A stretch of DNA of 37,669 nt from Vibrio halioticoli NBRC 102217 (GCF_000496695.1 NZ_BAUJ01000056.1:1-37669), one strand, 5' to 3'. Numbered from the stretch's first letter, positions 16,570 to 25,373 are shown. The notes: a model not told the origin generated them from the sequence alone. Translations and numbers: made by a program.

Positions 16570-16895
16570 TTTCCGAGTTTTATCACGCGTAAATGCCCAG
16601 CAAATCTTAAGAAAAGAGTTATAAAAGACTGATTTTCTTATTTCTTATTGGCATGACTAAGCATTTACAAGTAGGCTTATTGAGTAGTCATAATAAATAT
16701 CAATAATTGCTCACTACGAGAAAGGCTTTTTAAAGCCTCATATCATTAGGTCTACTTTGTATCAGTTGGCAAACTTACGCATCTCAGGCCCACTCTCCAA
16801 ACCCAAGACTATCCATCTTGGGTTTTTCTTTTTCCGAGCGATTTCTAGAGACATACTGATATCAACTTCATTAGCAAATAATCACCGCAAACAGA
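16570..16895. other. Intergenic region after tetR
   Basis: 326 bp without a protein gene. It contains a 16-bp palindrome AGGCTTTTTAAAGCCT (16723-16738) and a strong terminator at 16799-16832. The terminator is 230 bp past the tetR stop; the stretch between could be a long trailer or a small RNA. No conserved RNA family was recognised. Confidence 0.4.
16799..16832 (+). terminator. Strong terminator, possibly of tetR or an sRNA
   Basis: Stem AACCCAAGA (16800-16808) / TCTTGGGTT (16816-16824), loop of 7 nt, followed by TTTCTTTTT. Classic intrinsic terminator on the plus strand. Confidence 0.88.
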
Positions 16896-17339
16896 CTAGT
16901 ACTTAGTCTGCTCATTTGCATGAGTGGCGACTCCAAGTCGGTTCCATGCGTTCATCATGGTGCAAAGCACCAATAACTGCGCAATCTCATCCTCTGTAAA
17001 ATATTTCTGTAATGTGAGATAAGTAGCATCAGTGACTCCTTGAGCGGAAATGTGCACCATCTCTTCGACAAGGGATAAAACAGCCCGTTCTTTTTCAGAA
17101 AATAGAACTGATTCTTTCCACACACTTAACGCAAAAATACGCTCCCGAGATTCCCCACGTTCAAGCGCTGCTTGGGTATGGATATGAATACAATACGCAC
17201 ACCCATTAAGTTGAGATGTTCTCACTCGAACAAGCTCTTCTAAGATCGAATCAAAGCTACATTGTTTTAAATAGGCCTCGACAGCAAAAAATGCTTTGTA
17301 AGCCGCTGGTTGGCTCGAATAAATATTAACCCTACCCAT
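16896..17339 (-). CDS. AhpD-like carboxymuconolactone decarboxylase-family protein
   Basis: A 147-aa AhpD-fold protein with the motif SQLNGCAYCIHIHT: Cys47, Cys50 and His54, the usual redox pair and histidine. The N-terminal FFAVEAYLKQCSFDSILEELVRVRTSQLNGC is typical of the AhpD/YciW-type alkylhydroperoxidase domain proteins. AGGATCAC before the ATG is a good ribosome site. It is on the opposite strand from the TetR cluster and I see no TTGAAC palindrome before it, so membership in that regulon is not supported. It is divergent from the CHASE4 diguanylate cyclase. Confidence 0.85.
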   Translation of the reverse strand: MGRVNIYSSQPAAYKAFFAVEAYLKQCSFDSILEELVRVRTSQLNGCAYCIHIHTQAALERGESRERIFALSVWKESVLFSEKERAVLSLVEEMVHISAQGVTDATYLTLQKYFTEDEIAQLLVLCTMMNAWNRLGVATHANEQTKY

Positions 17340-17480
17340 TGTGATCCTCGTTACATATGCACGTGATTATTGTTCGCTGTTATTTATATTAGACTATGAT
17401 AAAAATTCACTGAATGATGAATGTTTTCAAGTATATAGCCATAGTCATTTTATACCTATTCTTCAGTATGTAAGAGCCAA

Positions 17481-19085
17481 ATGTCATTATCAAAAAAAAT
17501 TGTTTTTACTTTATTGCCTCTTCTCATAGCAATAATCGCGATAAGCTTTTATGGTCAATGGCGATACGTCCTACCTACCTTTCAAAAACTAGAGCAGCAT
17601 GACGCTATCACCAACTTTGAACGCGTTGCTGCCAATCTTAATAGTGATATTGAAATGTTAGACTTACTCAATAAAGATTGGGGGGCTTGGGACGAAACCT
17701 ACTCTTTCATACAAGGGCACAACCCTAAATATATCGCCTCCAATCTAGGTATAGAATCATTTCGCAATGGTAAGTTTGACTTCCTGTTTTTTTTCAATGA
17801 AAGTCATTATCTTATATGGCAAGGCATATACGACAGTAATCGCAATACCTTAGTCAGCGATGATCGTTTTACACAAAGCGTCATTGACCGACTGCAAACT
17901 AAATTTGCCAATGTGACCTCTCCAACAATCAATGCCGACGCTAATTACAAAGGGCTTATTTTACTCAACCAAAGACCGGTGGCCTATTCTATTCGTCCTA
18001 TTTTAATGTCGAATGAAAGCGGCCCATCGAAAGGATTAATTGTTCGCGGACGCTATGTTGATACCGAATTAGTTTCAGATATCATTGAACAAACTCATGT
18101 TCGATTCCAACTGATCCCCATAGATAATAAATCTATTCAGGTGAATAACGAGTTTCTAATTGAAGAGTTGGGCAACCATACGCTTGAAGTTTCTCGCTAT
18201 CTCTTTAGTGATAACAAGCCCATTATGTTAATGAAATCCTACTTTCAAAGGGATATTAGCCAGCAAGGTACCGTGGCTATTCAATCGGCGATCATAATCA
18301 GTACTCTACTTGGTATCCTGCTGTTAATCGCGGTTTGGTTTATTCTTAAAAAGATCGTTATTGCCCCTATCACCCAATTGACGGCCAGTGCCACCTCCAT
18401 TACCTATACGCGAAACTACCAACAGCGTACCCACGTAAAATCAGACGATGAGATAGGTAAGTTATCGGAACAACTCAATGAAATGTTGCATGCTATAGAG
18501 AACCGAGAGCTTCAACTAGAAGAGATATTGAATAAAGTGAAGCGCTTATCGATGACCGATTCTTTGACCAATATTGCCAACCGTTTAAAATTTGATTCGG
18601 TATCGGATATTGAATGGCGCAGAATGAAGCGTGAAAGAAAACCTATGTCTATCATCATGTGCGATGTGGACTTTTTTAAACAATACAACGATCACTATGG
18701 GCACATCAAAGGGGATGAAAGCCTAATTTTAGTGGCTAAAGCACTGAATGAAACATTATCTCGCCCAGCCGATTTAGTGGCTAGATTTGGCGGTGAAGAG
18801 TTTGTATTACTGCTACCTAACACCGATATTGAAGGCGCGACTCATATTGCTGAAACTGCGCTGAATAAAATCTTATCACTCAAAATCACACACCCAAATA
18901 GTGAGGTCTGCCCTTATCTGACCGCCAGCTTCGGTATCGCCAGCATGGTCCCTTCGGTAGAAAACTCCATACTGCAATTAATTAGTGATGCCGATAAAGC
19001 TTTGTATCAAGCCAAGCAAAAAGGGCGTAATACTATTGAGGTAATCGCAAGTTCTCGCGCCGAAAGTATAAAACCCAGCGCGTAA
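17481..19085 (+). CDS. CHASE4-HAMP-GGDEF diguanylate cyclase
   Basis: A 534-aa inner-membrane signalling enzyme predicted to make c-di-GMP from two GTP. An N-terminal helix (residues ~6-24) and a second near 270-290 flank a periplasmic CHASE4-type sensor (LLNKDWGAWDETYSFI is the CHASE4 hallmark). A HAMP linker follows (APITQLTASATSITYTRNYQQRTHVKSDDEIGKLSEQLNEM), then a complete GGDEF domain: substrate motif CDVDFFKQYNDHYGHIKGDE, active site GGEEF (437-441), and the product-inhibition site RPAD (428-431), five residues before. So this is an active, feedback-inhibited cyclase by sequence. The ribosome site (AAGAG) is modest. Confidence 0.92.
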   Translation: MSLSKKIVFTLLPLLIAIIAISFYGQWRYVLPTFQKLEQHDAITNFERVAANLNSDIEMLDLLNKDWGAWDETYSFIQGHNPKYIASNLGIESFRNGKFDFLFFFNESHYLIWQGIYDSNRNTLVSDDRFTQSVIDRLQTKFANVTSPTINADANYKGLILLNQRPVAYSIRPILMSNESGPSKGLIVRGRYVDTELVSDIIEQTHVRFQLIPIDNKSIQVNNEFLIEELGNHTLEVSRYLFSDNKPIMLMKSYFQRDISQQGTVAIQSAIIISTLLGILLLIAVWFILKKIVIAPITQLTASATSITYTRNYQQRTHVKSDDEIGKLSEQLNEMLHAIENRELQLEEILNKVKRLSMTDSLTNIANRLKFDSVSDIEWRRMKRERKPMSIIMCDVDFFKQYNDHYGHIKGDESLILVAKALNETLSRPADLVARFGGEEFVLLLPNTDIEGATHIAETALNKILSLKITHPNSEVCPYLTASFGIASMVPSVENSILQLISDADKALYQAKQKGRNTIEVIASSRAESIKPSA

Positions 19086-19425
19086 TATCTGCACCGATAA
19101 ATCTCGACAATCCGTCCGATAGGTGTTAAAAATTTACATAAACAATGAACAGCAATTACTTATAAGTCATTAAAAATAAACGCATTTATCATTATTTTTA
19201 AACACAAAGGCGTTACATTCACCCTGATGTAAGAAATTATTTACGCATTTTGTAAATTTTTTCTACTTGCAATATATTGCTTTTCATTGAAAAAAGTGAT
19301 TGAAAGTCATTTTTATCTTAGATAAGTTGCATGGAAGCAATAAATAAAAGACGTCGTTTCTGTATTTACACGCCAATGAAAATAAGTACAGATGTTATAG
19401 CGACAATTAATAAGGATTATTAAAC
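19086..19425 (+). promoter_or_regulatory. aroG leader and TyrR-type control region
   Basis: 340 bp before aroG. A TyrR-box-like site TGTAAG-AAATTA-TTTACG (19228-19245) matches the consensus TGTAAA-N6-TTTACA at 10 of 12 positions. A second TGTAAA half-site begins at 19251, 23 bp on, as expected for a strong/weak TyrR pair. A 12-bp palindrome GCAATATATTGC lies at 19269-19280. A short leader ORF (19331-19423) occupies the end of this region. TyrR control of aroG is known in E. coli; here it is inferred from the site. Confidence 0.55.
19331..19423 (+). CDS. Possible 30-codon leader ORF before aroG
   Basis: An ATG-started 30-codon ORF whose stop is 2 nt before the aroG start (TAA-AC-ATG). Its residues include Phe10, Tyr13 and a final Tyr30 (MEAINKRRRFCIYTP...INKDY). 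The ribosome site is weak (GATAAG), and no terminator/antiterminator pair is evident, so a classic attenuation peptide is doubtful; translational coupling to aroG is possible. An ORF of this length can arise by chance. Confidence 0.25.
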   Translation: MEAINKRRRFCIYTPMKISTDVIATINKDY

Positions 19426-20478
19426 ATGTACCAAACTGATGACGTTCGCATCAATCGAGTAAAACAGCTGCTACCCCCTATCGCTATTTTGGAGCGCTTT
19501 CCCGCAACCGAAACCGCGACTCGCACCACCTATGAGTCTAGACAGTCGATTCATAATATCCTCAACGATCAAGATGACCGTTTACTGGTCATTGTTGGCC
19601 CATGTTCAATTCACGATCCTAAAGCGGCACTGGAATATGGCGAGCGTTTAAAAGTATTGCGTGATGAGCTTGGCGATCGCCTTGAAATCGTTATGCGCGT
19701 CTATTTTGAAAAGCCACGTACCACAGTCGGCTGGAAAGGCCTGATCAACGACCCATACTTAGATGATACTTATAAATTAAATGACGGCCTAAGAATGGCT
19801 CGTAAACTGCTTTTAGATCTTACTGATATGGGGCTTCCTACTGCGGGTGAATTCTTAGATATGATCACACCGCAATACGTGGGTGATTTGATCAGTTGGG
19901 GTGCAATCGGCGCACGTACCACAGAATCACAAGTACACCGCGAGCTAGCCTCTGGCGTCTCTTGCCCAGTTGGATTTAAAAATGGTACTGACGGCAATAT
20001 TAAAATCGCCACTGACGCTATCCGTAGCGCAGAAGCTCAGCATCACTTCTTATCAGTAACTAAGTTTGGTCATTCTGCGATTGTAGAAACAGCCGGTAAC
20101 CCTGATTGCCACATCATTTTACGCGGTGGTAAAGAGCCAAACTACAGCGCAGAACATGTTGCTTCTATTAAAGGGCAGCTGAACGCCTCTAAACTGCGTG
20201 AGAAGGTGATGATCGACTTTAGTCATGCCAACAGCAGTAAGCAATACCAACGTCAAATCAACGTTTGTCAGGACGTATCAGCGCAAATTGCTGGCGGCGA
20301 ACAAGCCATCTTCGGTGTCATGATTGAATCGCACCTGGTTGAAGGCCGACAAGATCTGGTTGATGGCAAAGTGGACACGTACGGGCAGTCTATTACTGAC
20401 GGATGTATTGGTTGGCAAGACACTGAAAAAGTACTGTATCAATTAGCCGATGCGGTAGCTCTGCGTCGTCAGAACTAA
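19426..20478 (+). CDS. aroG: 3-deoxy-D-arabino-heptulosonate 7-phosphate (DAHP) synthase, AroG type
   Basis: A 350-aa class I DAHP synthase, first step of the shikimate pathway (phosphoenolpyruvate + erythrose 4-phosphate). It is co-linear with E. coli AroG (350 aa): MYQTDDVRINRVKQLLPPIAILERFPATE, VGPCSIHDPKAA, RVYFEKPRTTVGWKGLINDP, GAIGARTTESQVHRELASG, ILRGGKEPNY, FSHANSSKQ. The AroG-like character suggests Phe feedback. AGGATTATTAAAC gives a ribosome site. A single gene, closed by a terminator. Confidence 0.96.
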   Translation: MYQTDDVRINRVKQLLPPIAILERFPATETATRTTYESRQSIHNILNDQDDRLLVIVGPCSIHDPKAALEYGERLKVLRDELGDRLEIVMRVYFEKPRTTVGWKGLINDPYLDDTYKLNDGLRMARKLLLDLTDMGLPTAGEFLDMITPQYVGDLISWGAIGARTTESQVHRELASGVSCPVGFKNGTDGNIKIATDAIRSAEAQHHFLSVTKFGHSAIVETAGNPDCHIILRGGKEPNYSAEHVASIKGQLNASKLREKVMIDFSHANSSKQYQRQINVCQDVSAQIAGGEQAIFGVMIESHLVEGRQDLVDGKVDTYGQSITDGCIGWQDTEKVLYQLADAVALRRQN

Positions 20479-20498
20479 ACCCCTTTTAAGCAAAATAA

Positions 20499-20538
20499 AA
20501 CGCCCTAGCACAATAATCTTAGTGCTAGGGCGTTGTTT
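20499..20538. terminator. Terminator after aroG, probably bidirectional
   Basis: Perfect 13-bp stem AACGCCCTAGCAC (20499-20511) / GTGCTAGGGCGTT (20522-20534), 10-nt loop, with AAAA before and GTTTATT after. It also serves the convergent small gene at 20589. Confidence 0.9.
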
Positions 20539-20588
20539 ATTCAGTCTCTGTTTTATCACATATCACGCTTTGTTGTTGTCGTGATTCT

Positions 20589-20780
20589 CTATTTCACGCT
20601 ACCCAGTGCCTTGATCAGCGCAACTAACTCATCTTCCGTTTTCGGCTCTTTATGAAAGTCTACCTCAGGTGCTGCGCCACCTTTTAAGATATACGCTTTT
20701 GTGCCGCAATGATCATAGTGATACCAAAGTCCATCTACGCATACGTCCGTGTAACATCTAGGGTCTTGTTTTAGTTCCAT
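20589..20780 (-). CDS. Small Cys-containing hypothetical protein
   Basis: A 63-aa protein with MELKQDPRCYTDVCVDGLWYHYDHCGTKAYILKGG and a helical end (EDELVALIKALGSVK). Cys9, Cys14 and Cys25 together with His/Tyr residues could bind metal or form a disulfide. I chose the ATG at 20780 because AAGGAG lies 8 nt before it; an in-frame ATG further upstream (20819) has no such site. Not recognised as a known family. Cytosolic by lack of a signal. It is convergent with aroG. Confidence 0.65.
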   Translation of the reverse strand: MELKQDPRCYTDVCVDGLWYHYDHCGTKAYILKGGAAPEVDFHKEPKTEDELVALIKALGSVK

Positions 20781-20921
20781 GCGAATACTCCTTTGTTCAC
20801 ACTTTATTAACAACTCCACCTTAGTTCAGATATCTATTCAAAAAAATGATCTAGATCAATAGCGAACCAATGATGTTAATCAATTGTAATAAACAAGCGC
20901 AAACTCTAATTCATTAAAAAT

Positions 20922-22076
20922 CTACAGTAACGAAAGCAAAACACCATAACCAATAAAGCTTGCCACTAAAGCAACGATGGGCAGTTTTAATTGTTTCAGC
21001 AAAAAATACCCAATCAATACAATGGCAAAATCTTGCGCTCCAACAACGGCGCTGACAAATATCGGTTGATACAGCGCGGCTATCAATAAGCCAACCACCC
21101 CGGCATTCACCCCTTTTAGTGCAGCCGCAACACGAGGGATTGACGCCAAAGATTGCCAATTGTTGATAACGGTTAAAATCAATAAAAATCCCGGTAAAAA
21201 TACCGCTGCAGTTGCCACTACAGCGCCAAGGATTGGCTGCTGCGGAAGTAACTCATAGCCTAAATAGGTGGCAAAAGTGAACATGGGTCCCGGCACTGCT
21301 TGCGCCGCCGCATAGCCCGTTAGAAAAGTGTCTGTGGTCAGTTGCTCTCCCACCGCATTTTGCAACAGAGGCAACACCACATGACCGCCACCAAACACTA
21401 ACGATCCCGCATAGAAAAAATCATGGAACATCTGCAAAATCGGCGTTTGTGACGCCACAAACGGGCCAACAATCAATACCGTGGCAAACACAACTAATGG
21501 CATGATAGAAAGCTTGCCTGTATCAAGCCTTGCTGTTGCGCTCTCTAGGGCTTGCTCCTTAAACCACAGCGAACCCAACACGGCACATACCAATAACGTC
21601 ACCACTTGCGCCATTATTCCGCTAAATAGCAACATAGAAACTGCCACAAAAAAACACAACATAATCGCGCGTTTGCTTTGGCAGAAATTTTTATACATGC
21701 CAACGATGGCATCCGCCACTACCACTACTGCTAGTAATTTTAGGGCATGCATAATGGCGATAAACACAGAGGTTTCCAACAAACGACTGCTTAGCAACGC
21801 CAGCCCTATCATCAACGCAATAGAAGGCAGTGTAAAACCCAAAAATGCAGCAAAAGCGCCTGAGATGCCGCCTTTTTTATACCCTAAAGCAAAGCCAACC
21901 TGACTTGAACCTGGCCCAGGAAGGAACTGACTTAAAGCCACCAGCTGAGCGTATTCTGCATCTGTTAGCCATTGTTTTTGTTCCACAAAGGTTTTCCTAA
22001 AATAGCCAATATGAGCCGCAGGTCCGCCAAAACTGACCCAGCCTAAAGCAAAAAATATCTTAAAAATTGACAACAT
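20922..22076 (-). CDS. chrA: ChrA-family chromate transporter
   Basis: A 384-aa inner-membrane protein of the chromate ion transporter (CHR) family, with two homologous halves: IFFALGWVSFGGPAAHIGYFRKTFV with LSQFLPGPGSSQVGFALGYKKGG, then FFYAGSLVFGGGHVVLPLLQ with GYAAAQAVPGPMFTFATYLGY. Family members export chromate, which enters as a sulfate analogue; here this is by homology. An ATG at 22106 is in frame, but the usual family start is MLSIFKIFF (22076), which also has GGTGAG upstream. Divergent from a LysR regulator, with a palindrome between them, so LysR probably controls it. Confidence 0.9.
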   Translation of the reverse strand: MLSIFKIFFALGWVSFGGPAAHIGYFRKTFVEQKQWLTDAEYAQLVALSQFLPGPGSSQVGFALGYKKGGISGAFAAFLGFTLPSIALMIGLALLSSRLLETSVFIAIMHALKLLAVVVVADAIVGMYKNFCQSKRAIMLCFFVAVSMLLFSGIMAQVVTLLVCAVLGSLWFKEQALESATARLDTGKLSIMPLVVFATVLIVGPFVASQTPILQMFHDFFYAGSLVFGGGHVVLPLLQNAVGEQLTTDTFLTGYAAAQAVPGPMFTFATYLGYELLPQQPILGAVVATAAVFLPGFLLILTVINNWQSLASIPRVAAALKGVNAGVVGLLIAALYQPIFVSAVVGAQDFAIVLIGYFLLKQLKLPIVALVASFIGYGVLLSLL

Positions 22077-22140
22077 ACCTAACCACTCACCATTAAAGTC
22101 AGGCATACAATATGCGACCCACCACTATGATTCAAATTAA

Positions 22141-22158
22141 TAGTATTGATATATACTA
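22141..22158. promoter_or_regulatory. LysR-type operator candidate between chrA and lysR
   Basis: The 18-bp palindrome TAGTAT-TGATAT-ATACTA sits in the 133-bp chrA/lysR divergent gap. Its size and AT-rich symmetry resemble LysR binding sites (T-N11-A type). Adjacent divergent genes and the regulator support a link. Confidence 0.5.
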
Positions 22159-22209
22159 TGAACAAAATAGGATTAGATAATTAATCAATAGCCGTTCAGG
22201 GAGCAGTGT

Positions 22210-23145
22210 GTGAGCGAAATTAATTGGAAAGGTGTCGACCTTAATTTGTTGATTGCTTTTCAGGTACTATTAAAAACTCGTAGCGTATCGCAAGCGGCCA
22301 GCGAACTGCATATTAGTCAGTCTGCGATGAGCCATACCCTTGCGCGACTGCGTAAATTGTTGGGCGATCCCTTGTTCCATCGCCGAGGACATACCATGCA
22401 ACCCACAGAGCGCGCATTGTCTGTGGCTTCTAATGTTGAGCAGATTTTAGCGATCGTTAAAAACAACATCTTACAGCCGGAAGCCTTTTGCGCTGCAACC
22501 TTTCAAGGCACCTGTCGCATCGGCATGACCGACTATGCTGAATTTGTATTTGCTCCTGTGCTATTTGATGCTCTCACCCAACAAGCGCCACATGTACGAG
22601 TCAGTTTTATTAATGTAAACCGACATAACTTCTCGGAAATAATGGAAAAAGAACGCCTAGACTTAGTGATAGGCAGTTTTCCAGAGTTAGACACGCGTTT
22701 TCAGTCTGCGACCTTATATCAAGAAAGCCATGTTTGTTTATTTGATGCCAACACTACAGGTCTTAGTGCGCCACTCAGTGTGGACGATTTTTGCAAAGTG
22801 CCGCACGCCTTAGTCAGCGCCGATGGCAATTGGAAAACCCCCATTGATGCAGAGCTTGCAACACTCAACCATCAACGCCAAGTGCAAGTGATCTCACGAA
22901 ATTTTTTAACGATTGGTCAACTCATTAAAGGACGAAATTTAATCTGTATCGTGCCAAAACTGATGTCGTTAATTCCATTTATTGCGCAAGGGTTAACACG
23001 CACTGAGCCTGCCATTAAGGTCAATGACTTTACAATCAGCATGGTGTGGAAAGACAACCCGTTAAATGATGATAAACTACAGTGGTTACAGTCTTTAGTA
23101 ACCGATGCCGTACAAAACAATAAACTCAAGGAAACCCATCCATAA
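22210..23145 (+). CDS. LysR-family transcriptional regulator
   Basis: A 311-aa LysR regulator. Winged helix-turn-helix at about residues 9-67 (DLNLLIAFQVLLKTRSVSQAASELHISQSAMSHTLARLRKLLGDPLFHRRG), then a two-lobed effector domain (RIGMTDYAEF...). The start is GTG, supported by AGGGAG six nt before it. It is divergent from chrA, so chrA and itself are its likely targets; the effector is unknown. Its stop codon overlaps the start of the MscS-type gene (TAATG), so those two are co-translated. Confidence 0.92.
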   Translation: MSEINWKGVDLNLLIAFQVLLKTRSVSQAASELHISQSAMSHTLARLRKLLGDPLFHRRGHTMQPTERALSVASNVEQILAIVKNNILQPEAFCAATFQGTCRIGMTDYAEFVFAPVLFDALTQQAPHVRVSFINVNRHNFSEIMEKERLDLVIGSFPELDTRFQSATLYQESHVCLFDANTTGLSAPLSVDDFCKVPHALVSADGNWKTPIDAELATLNHQRQVQVISRNFLTIGQLIKGRNLICIVPKLMSLIPFIAQGLTRTEPAIKVNDFTISMVWKDNPLNDDKLQWLQSLVTDAVQNNKLKETHP

Positions 23146-24227
23146 TGGAATCAACCAATAGTCAGTGGTTTAATTTTTTTAAGATCACCGAAAGCCCAAT
23201 TTTAAATGAAATCCTGCTGATCACTATCTTGAGTTTGATCTTTTGGATTGCTTGGACAATTTTGATTGGCCACTTAGAAAAAATTGCCAATAAAACCCGA
23301 ATTGTTTGGGACGATGCGGTATTGCACGGCATCAAAACCCCAATCAGTACCTTGATATGGCTATGGCCGGGTACAGTATCTCTAGGCTTAGTGCTGGAGC
23401 GTTATTTTGATCATAGGTTTGATTGGCTATATTCTTCAAAGCTCATCTTAGTCATCTTTATAGTGGTGTGGGCCCTATCTCGCATCATCACCAATTTTGA
23501 AAACCAAATCCTTGAAAAACAAGGGCGAGATGTAACGACAGTGCAGGCTGTCGCCAAGTTAGTGCGCCTATTAGTGATCATTATTGGTGTGCTCACGGTC
23601 ATGCAAACCCTTGGCCTAAGCCTATCGGGCTTACTGACCTTCGGTGGTGTCGGTGGTTTGATTGCAGGTTTAGCGGCAAAAGATCTGCTGTCTAACTTTT
23701 TCGGTGGCATGATGCTGTACTTCGACCGCCCATTTAAAGTCGGTGACTGGATTCGTTCCCCTGATAGAAACATCGAAGGTACAGTAGAACGCATTGGTTG
23801 GCGCATGACCAAGATTCGCACCTTTGATAAACGCCCTTTGTACGTACCCAACTCAGTATTTAGCAATATTGTGGTCGAAAACCCATCACGCATGACCAAT
23901 CGCCGTATCTATGAAACTATCGGACTTCGCTATTGTGATTCGAGTAAAATTGAGAAGGTGATCAGTGAAGTTCAGCACATGCTAAAAAATCATCCTGATA
24001 TCGATGCTAATCAAACTCTAATGGTTAACTTCACCACGTTTGGCCCATCTTCATTAGACTTTTTTGTGTACACCTTTACCAAAACCGTCAATTGGGCAAG
24101 ATTCCATGAAGTGAAGCAAGACGTACTGATGCAAATCATGCAGATCATCCAAGACAATGGTGCTGACGTCGCCTTCCCAACTCAGACGCTGAAAATAGAG
24201 CAAATACCAGACCCTCTGTCTGAATAA
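23145..24227 (+). CDS. MscS-family mechanosensitive channel
   Basis: A 360-aa inner-membrane protein of the small-conductance mechanosensitive channel family. Several N-terminal helices precede the pore helix LLTFGGVGGLIAGLAAKDLLSNFFGGMMLYFDRPFKVGDWI, the hallmark of MscS proteins, followed by the beta domain (GTVERIGWRMTKIRTFDKRPLYVPNSVF) and cytosolic C-terminal alpha/beta domain. It would release solutes upon hypo-osmotic shock. The start ATG overlaps the lysR stop by one base, implying translational coupling with the regulator, an unusual pairing. Confidence 0.93.
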   Translation: MESTNSQWFNFFKITESPILNEILLITILSLIFWIAWTILIGHLEKIANKTRIVWDDAVLHGIKTPISTLIWLWPGTVSLGLVLERYFDHRFDWLYSSKLILVIFIVVWALSRIITNFENQILEKQGRDVTTVQAVAKLVRLLVIIIGVLTVMQTLGLSLSGLLTFGGVGGLIAGLAAKDLLSNFFGGMMLYFDRPFKVGDWIRSPDRNIEGTVERIGWRMTKIRTFDKRPLYVPNSVFSNIVVENPSRMTNRRIYETIGLRYCDSSKIEKVISEVQHMLKNHPDIDANQTLMVNFTTFGPSSLDFFVYTFTKTVNWARFHEVKQDVLMQIMQIIQDNGADVAFPTQTLKIEQIPDPLSE

Positions 24228-24352
24228 GCAATTTCAGATACCCACTAGCCACTCGTACCAACATAATTCTTAATGCAACAGCTGAGGATTGTGTTGGTAT
24301 TCATAGAATGCCATCTCATCATGTTGAAGCGTGCACTCCAACACCAAAAGCA

Positions 24353-25336
24353 TTAAAAAGCCACCACCACTTTACCAACCGTTCTCTGTTCTCTTATTTC
24401 TGTTAGGGCATCAGCCGCTTGATCAAGAGAAATAATGTTTAGCTGAGGTATCAAAATCTCTCCTTGCTCTAAAAGTTGGTTAAAAGCATTACCTGCACTG
24501 ACAATAGCATTGCGACCTCGACGATGATTTACATGTCCGGAACCCAGACTCAATTGATGAAAGCTTAGCCCTCTTAAAAACACATCCTCATACGCTTCGG
24601 GGCGTACAACCTGCACCAATTCAACCATCTGACCTTGATAGCCTAATACTTCACTGCATAAAATATCATTGTCACCACCGACACAATCCAATGCAACTTC
24701 CACCCCTGTACCTTGCATTATTTCATTTACTTCAGAAGCGACATCTGACTTAAGATAATCAATACAATGTGAGGCACCTAATCCTTTTACGTAAGCATGA
24801 TTTTTAGTCGAACAAGTCGTAATTATCGTAGGTACTTTGTAATGTTTAGCTAATTGAATGGCAAAACTGCCTACACCACCAGAACCGCCTGCGATGAAAA
24901 TGGAATCTCGGTTCGCAATATCAAGTTTGTCCACTAGCGCACACCATGCCGTCCAACCAGCACAAGGTGTCGCTGCCGCAACGGCTGAATCAATATTGGG
25001 ATGCTCAATCAGAGTACGTGAATCATGAACAGCGTATTCCGCTAATCCACCTTGCGTGCGACGCATATTGCCGTGATATAAAACTTTATCGCCGACATCC
25101 CATTCGATAACTTTGTTACCTACTTCTACAATCTCTCCTGCAACATCAAGCCCACCAACAAAATTATCGTCCATGTTCGCGACCATCCCTTTCCATAAAT
25201 ACACCTTTGCATCTACTGGGTTAAGAGCGACAACGTCAACCTTTACCACCACATCCCACTCTGTCTCTATTTGAGGTTTAGGTAACGATTTGATAATAAA
25301 CTGGTCACGGCTTGCATTGTAGGTAAGAGCTCTCAT
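24353..25336 (-). CDS. Quinone-oxidoreductase-like MDR-family dehydrogenase
   Basis: A 327-aa medium-chain dehydrogenase/reductase of the zinc-free quinone oxidoreductase group. N-terminal MRALTYNASRDQFIIKSLPKPQ; GGLDVAGEIVEVG; the nucleotide-binding loop AGGSGGVGSFAIQLAK with NADPH preference probable; LGASHCIDYLKSD; VGKVVVAF at the end. No structural-zinc cysteine cluster. Cytosolic. AAGGAAATT gives a strong ribosome site. A tandem 11-bp repeat lies between 20 and 40 bp upstream. Substrate unknown; such enzymes reduce quinones or alkenals. Confidence 0.87.
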   Translation of the reverse strand: MRALTYNASRDQFIIKSLPKPQIETEWDVVVKVDVVALNPVDAKVYLWKGMVANMDDNFVGGLDVAGEIVEVGNKVIEWDVGDKVLYHGNMRRTQGGLAEYAVHDSRTLIEHPNIDSAVAAATPCAGWTAWCALVDKLDIANRDSIFIAGGSGGVGSFAIQLAKHYKVPTIITTCSTKNHAYVKGLGASHCIDYLKSDVASEVNEIMQGTGVEVALDCVGGDNDILCSEVLGYQGQMVELVQVVRPEAYEDVFLRGLSFHQLSLGSGHVNHRRGRNAIVSAGNAFNQLLEQGEILIPQLNIISLDQAADALTEIREQRTVGKVVVAF

Positions 25337-25352
25337 TTTAATTTCCTTTGAT

Positions 25353-25373
25353 TTACTTATCTTTTACTTATCT
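25353..25373 (-). promoter_or_regulatory. Tandem 10-11-bp repeat before MDR gene
   Basis: TTTACTTATC (25353-25362), one T, TTTACTTATC (25364-25373): perfect direct repeat just upstream of the gene's ribosome site on the minus strand. It could be part of the leader or a regulator site. Confidence 0.35.

Noticed and set aside
16832..17481. A fourth TTGAAC operator before the second AhpD-like gene
   Set aside because: I scanned the 17340-17480 gap and found no matching palindrome; only single half-sites such as GTTCAA at 15895-15900 occur elsewhere.
23411..23899. 162-aa minus-strand ORF inside the MscS gene
   Set aside because: It is antisense to a clearly conserved channel gene and its composition is a shadow of that frame.
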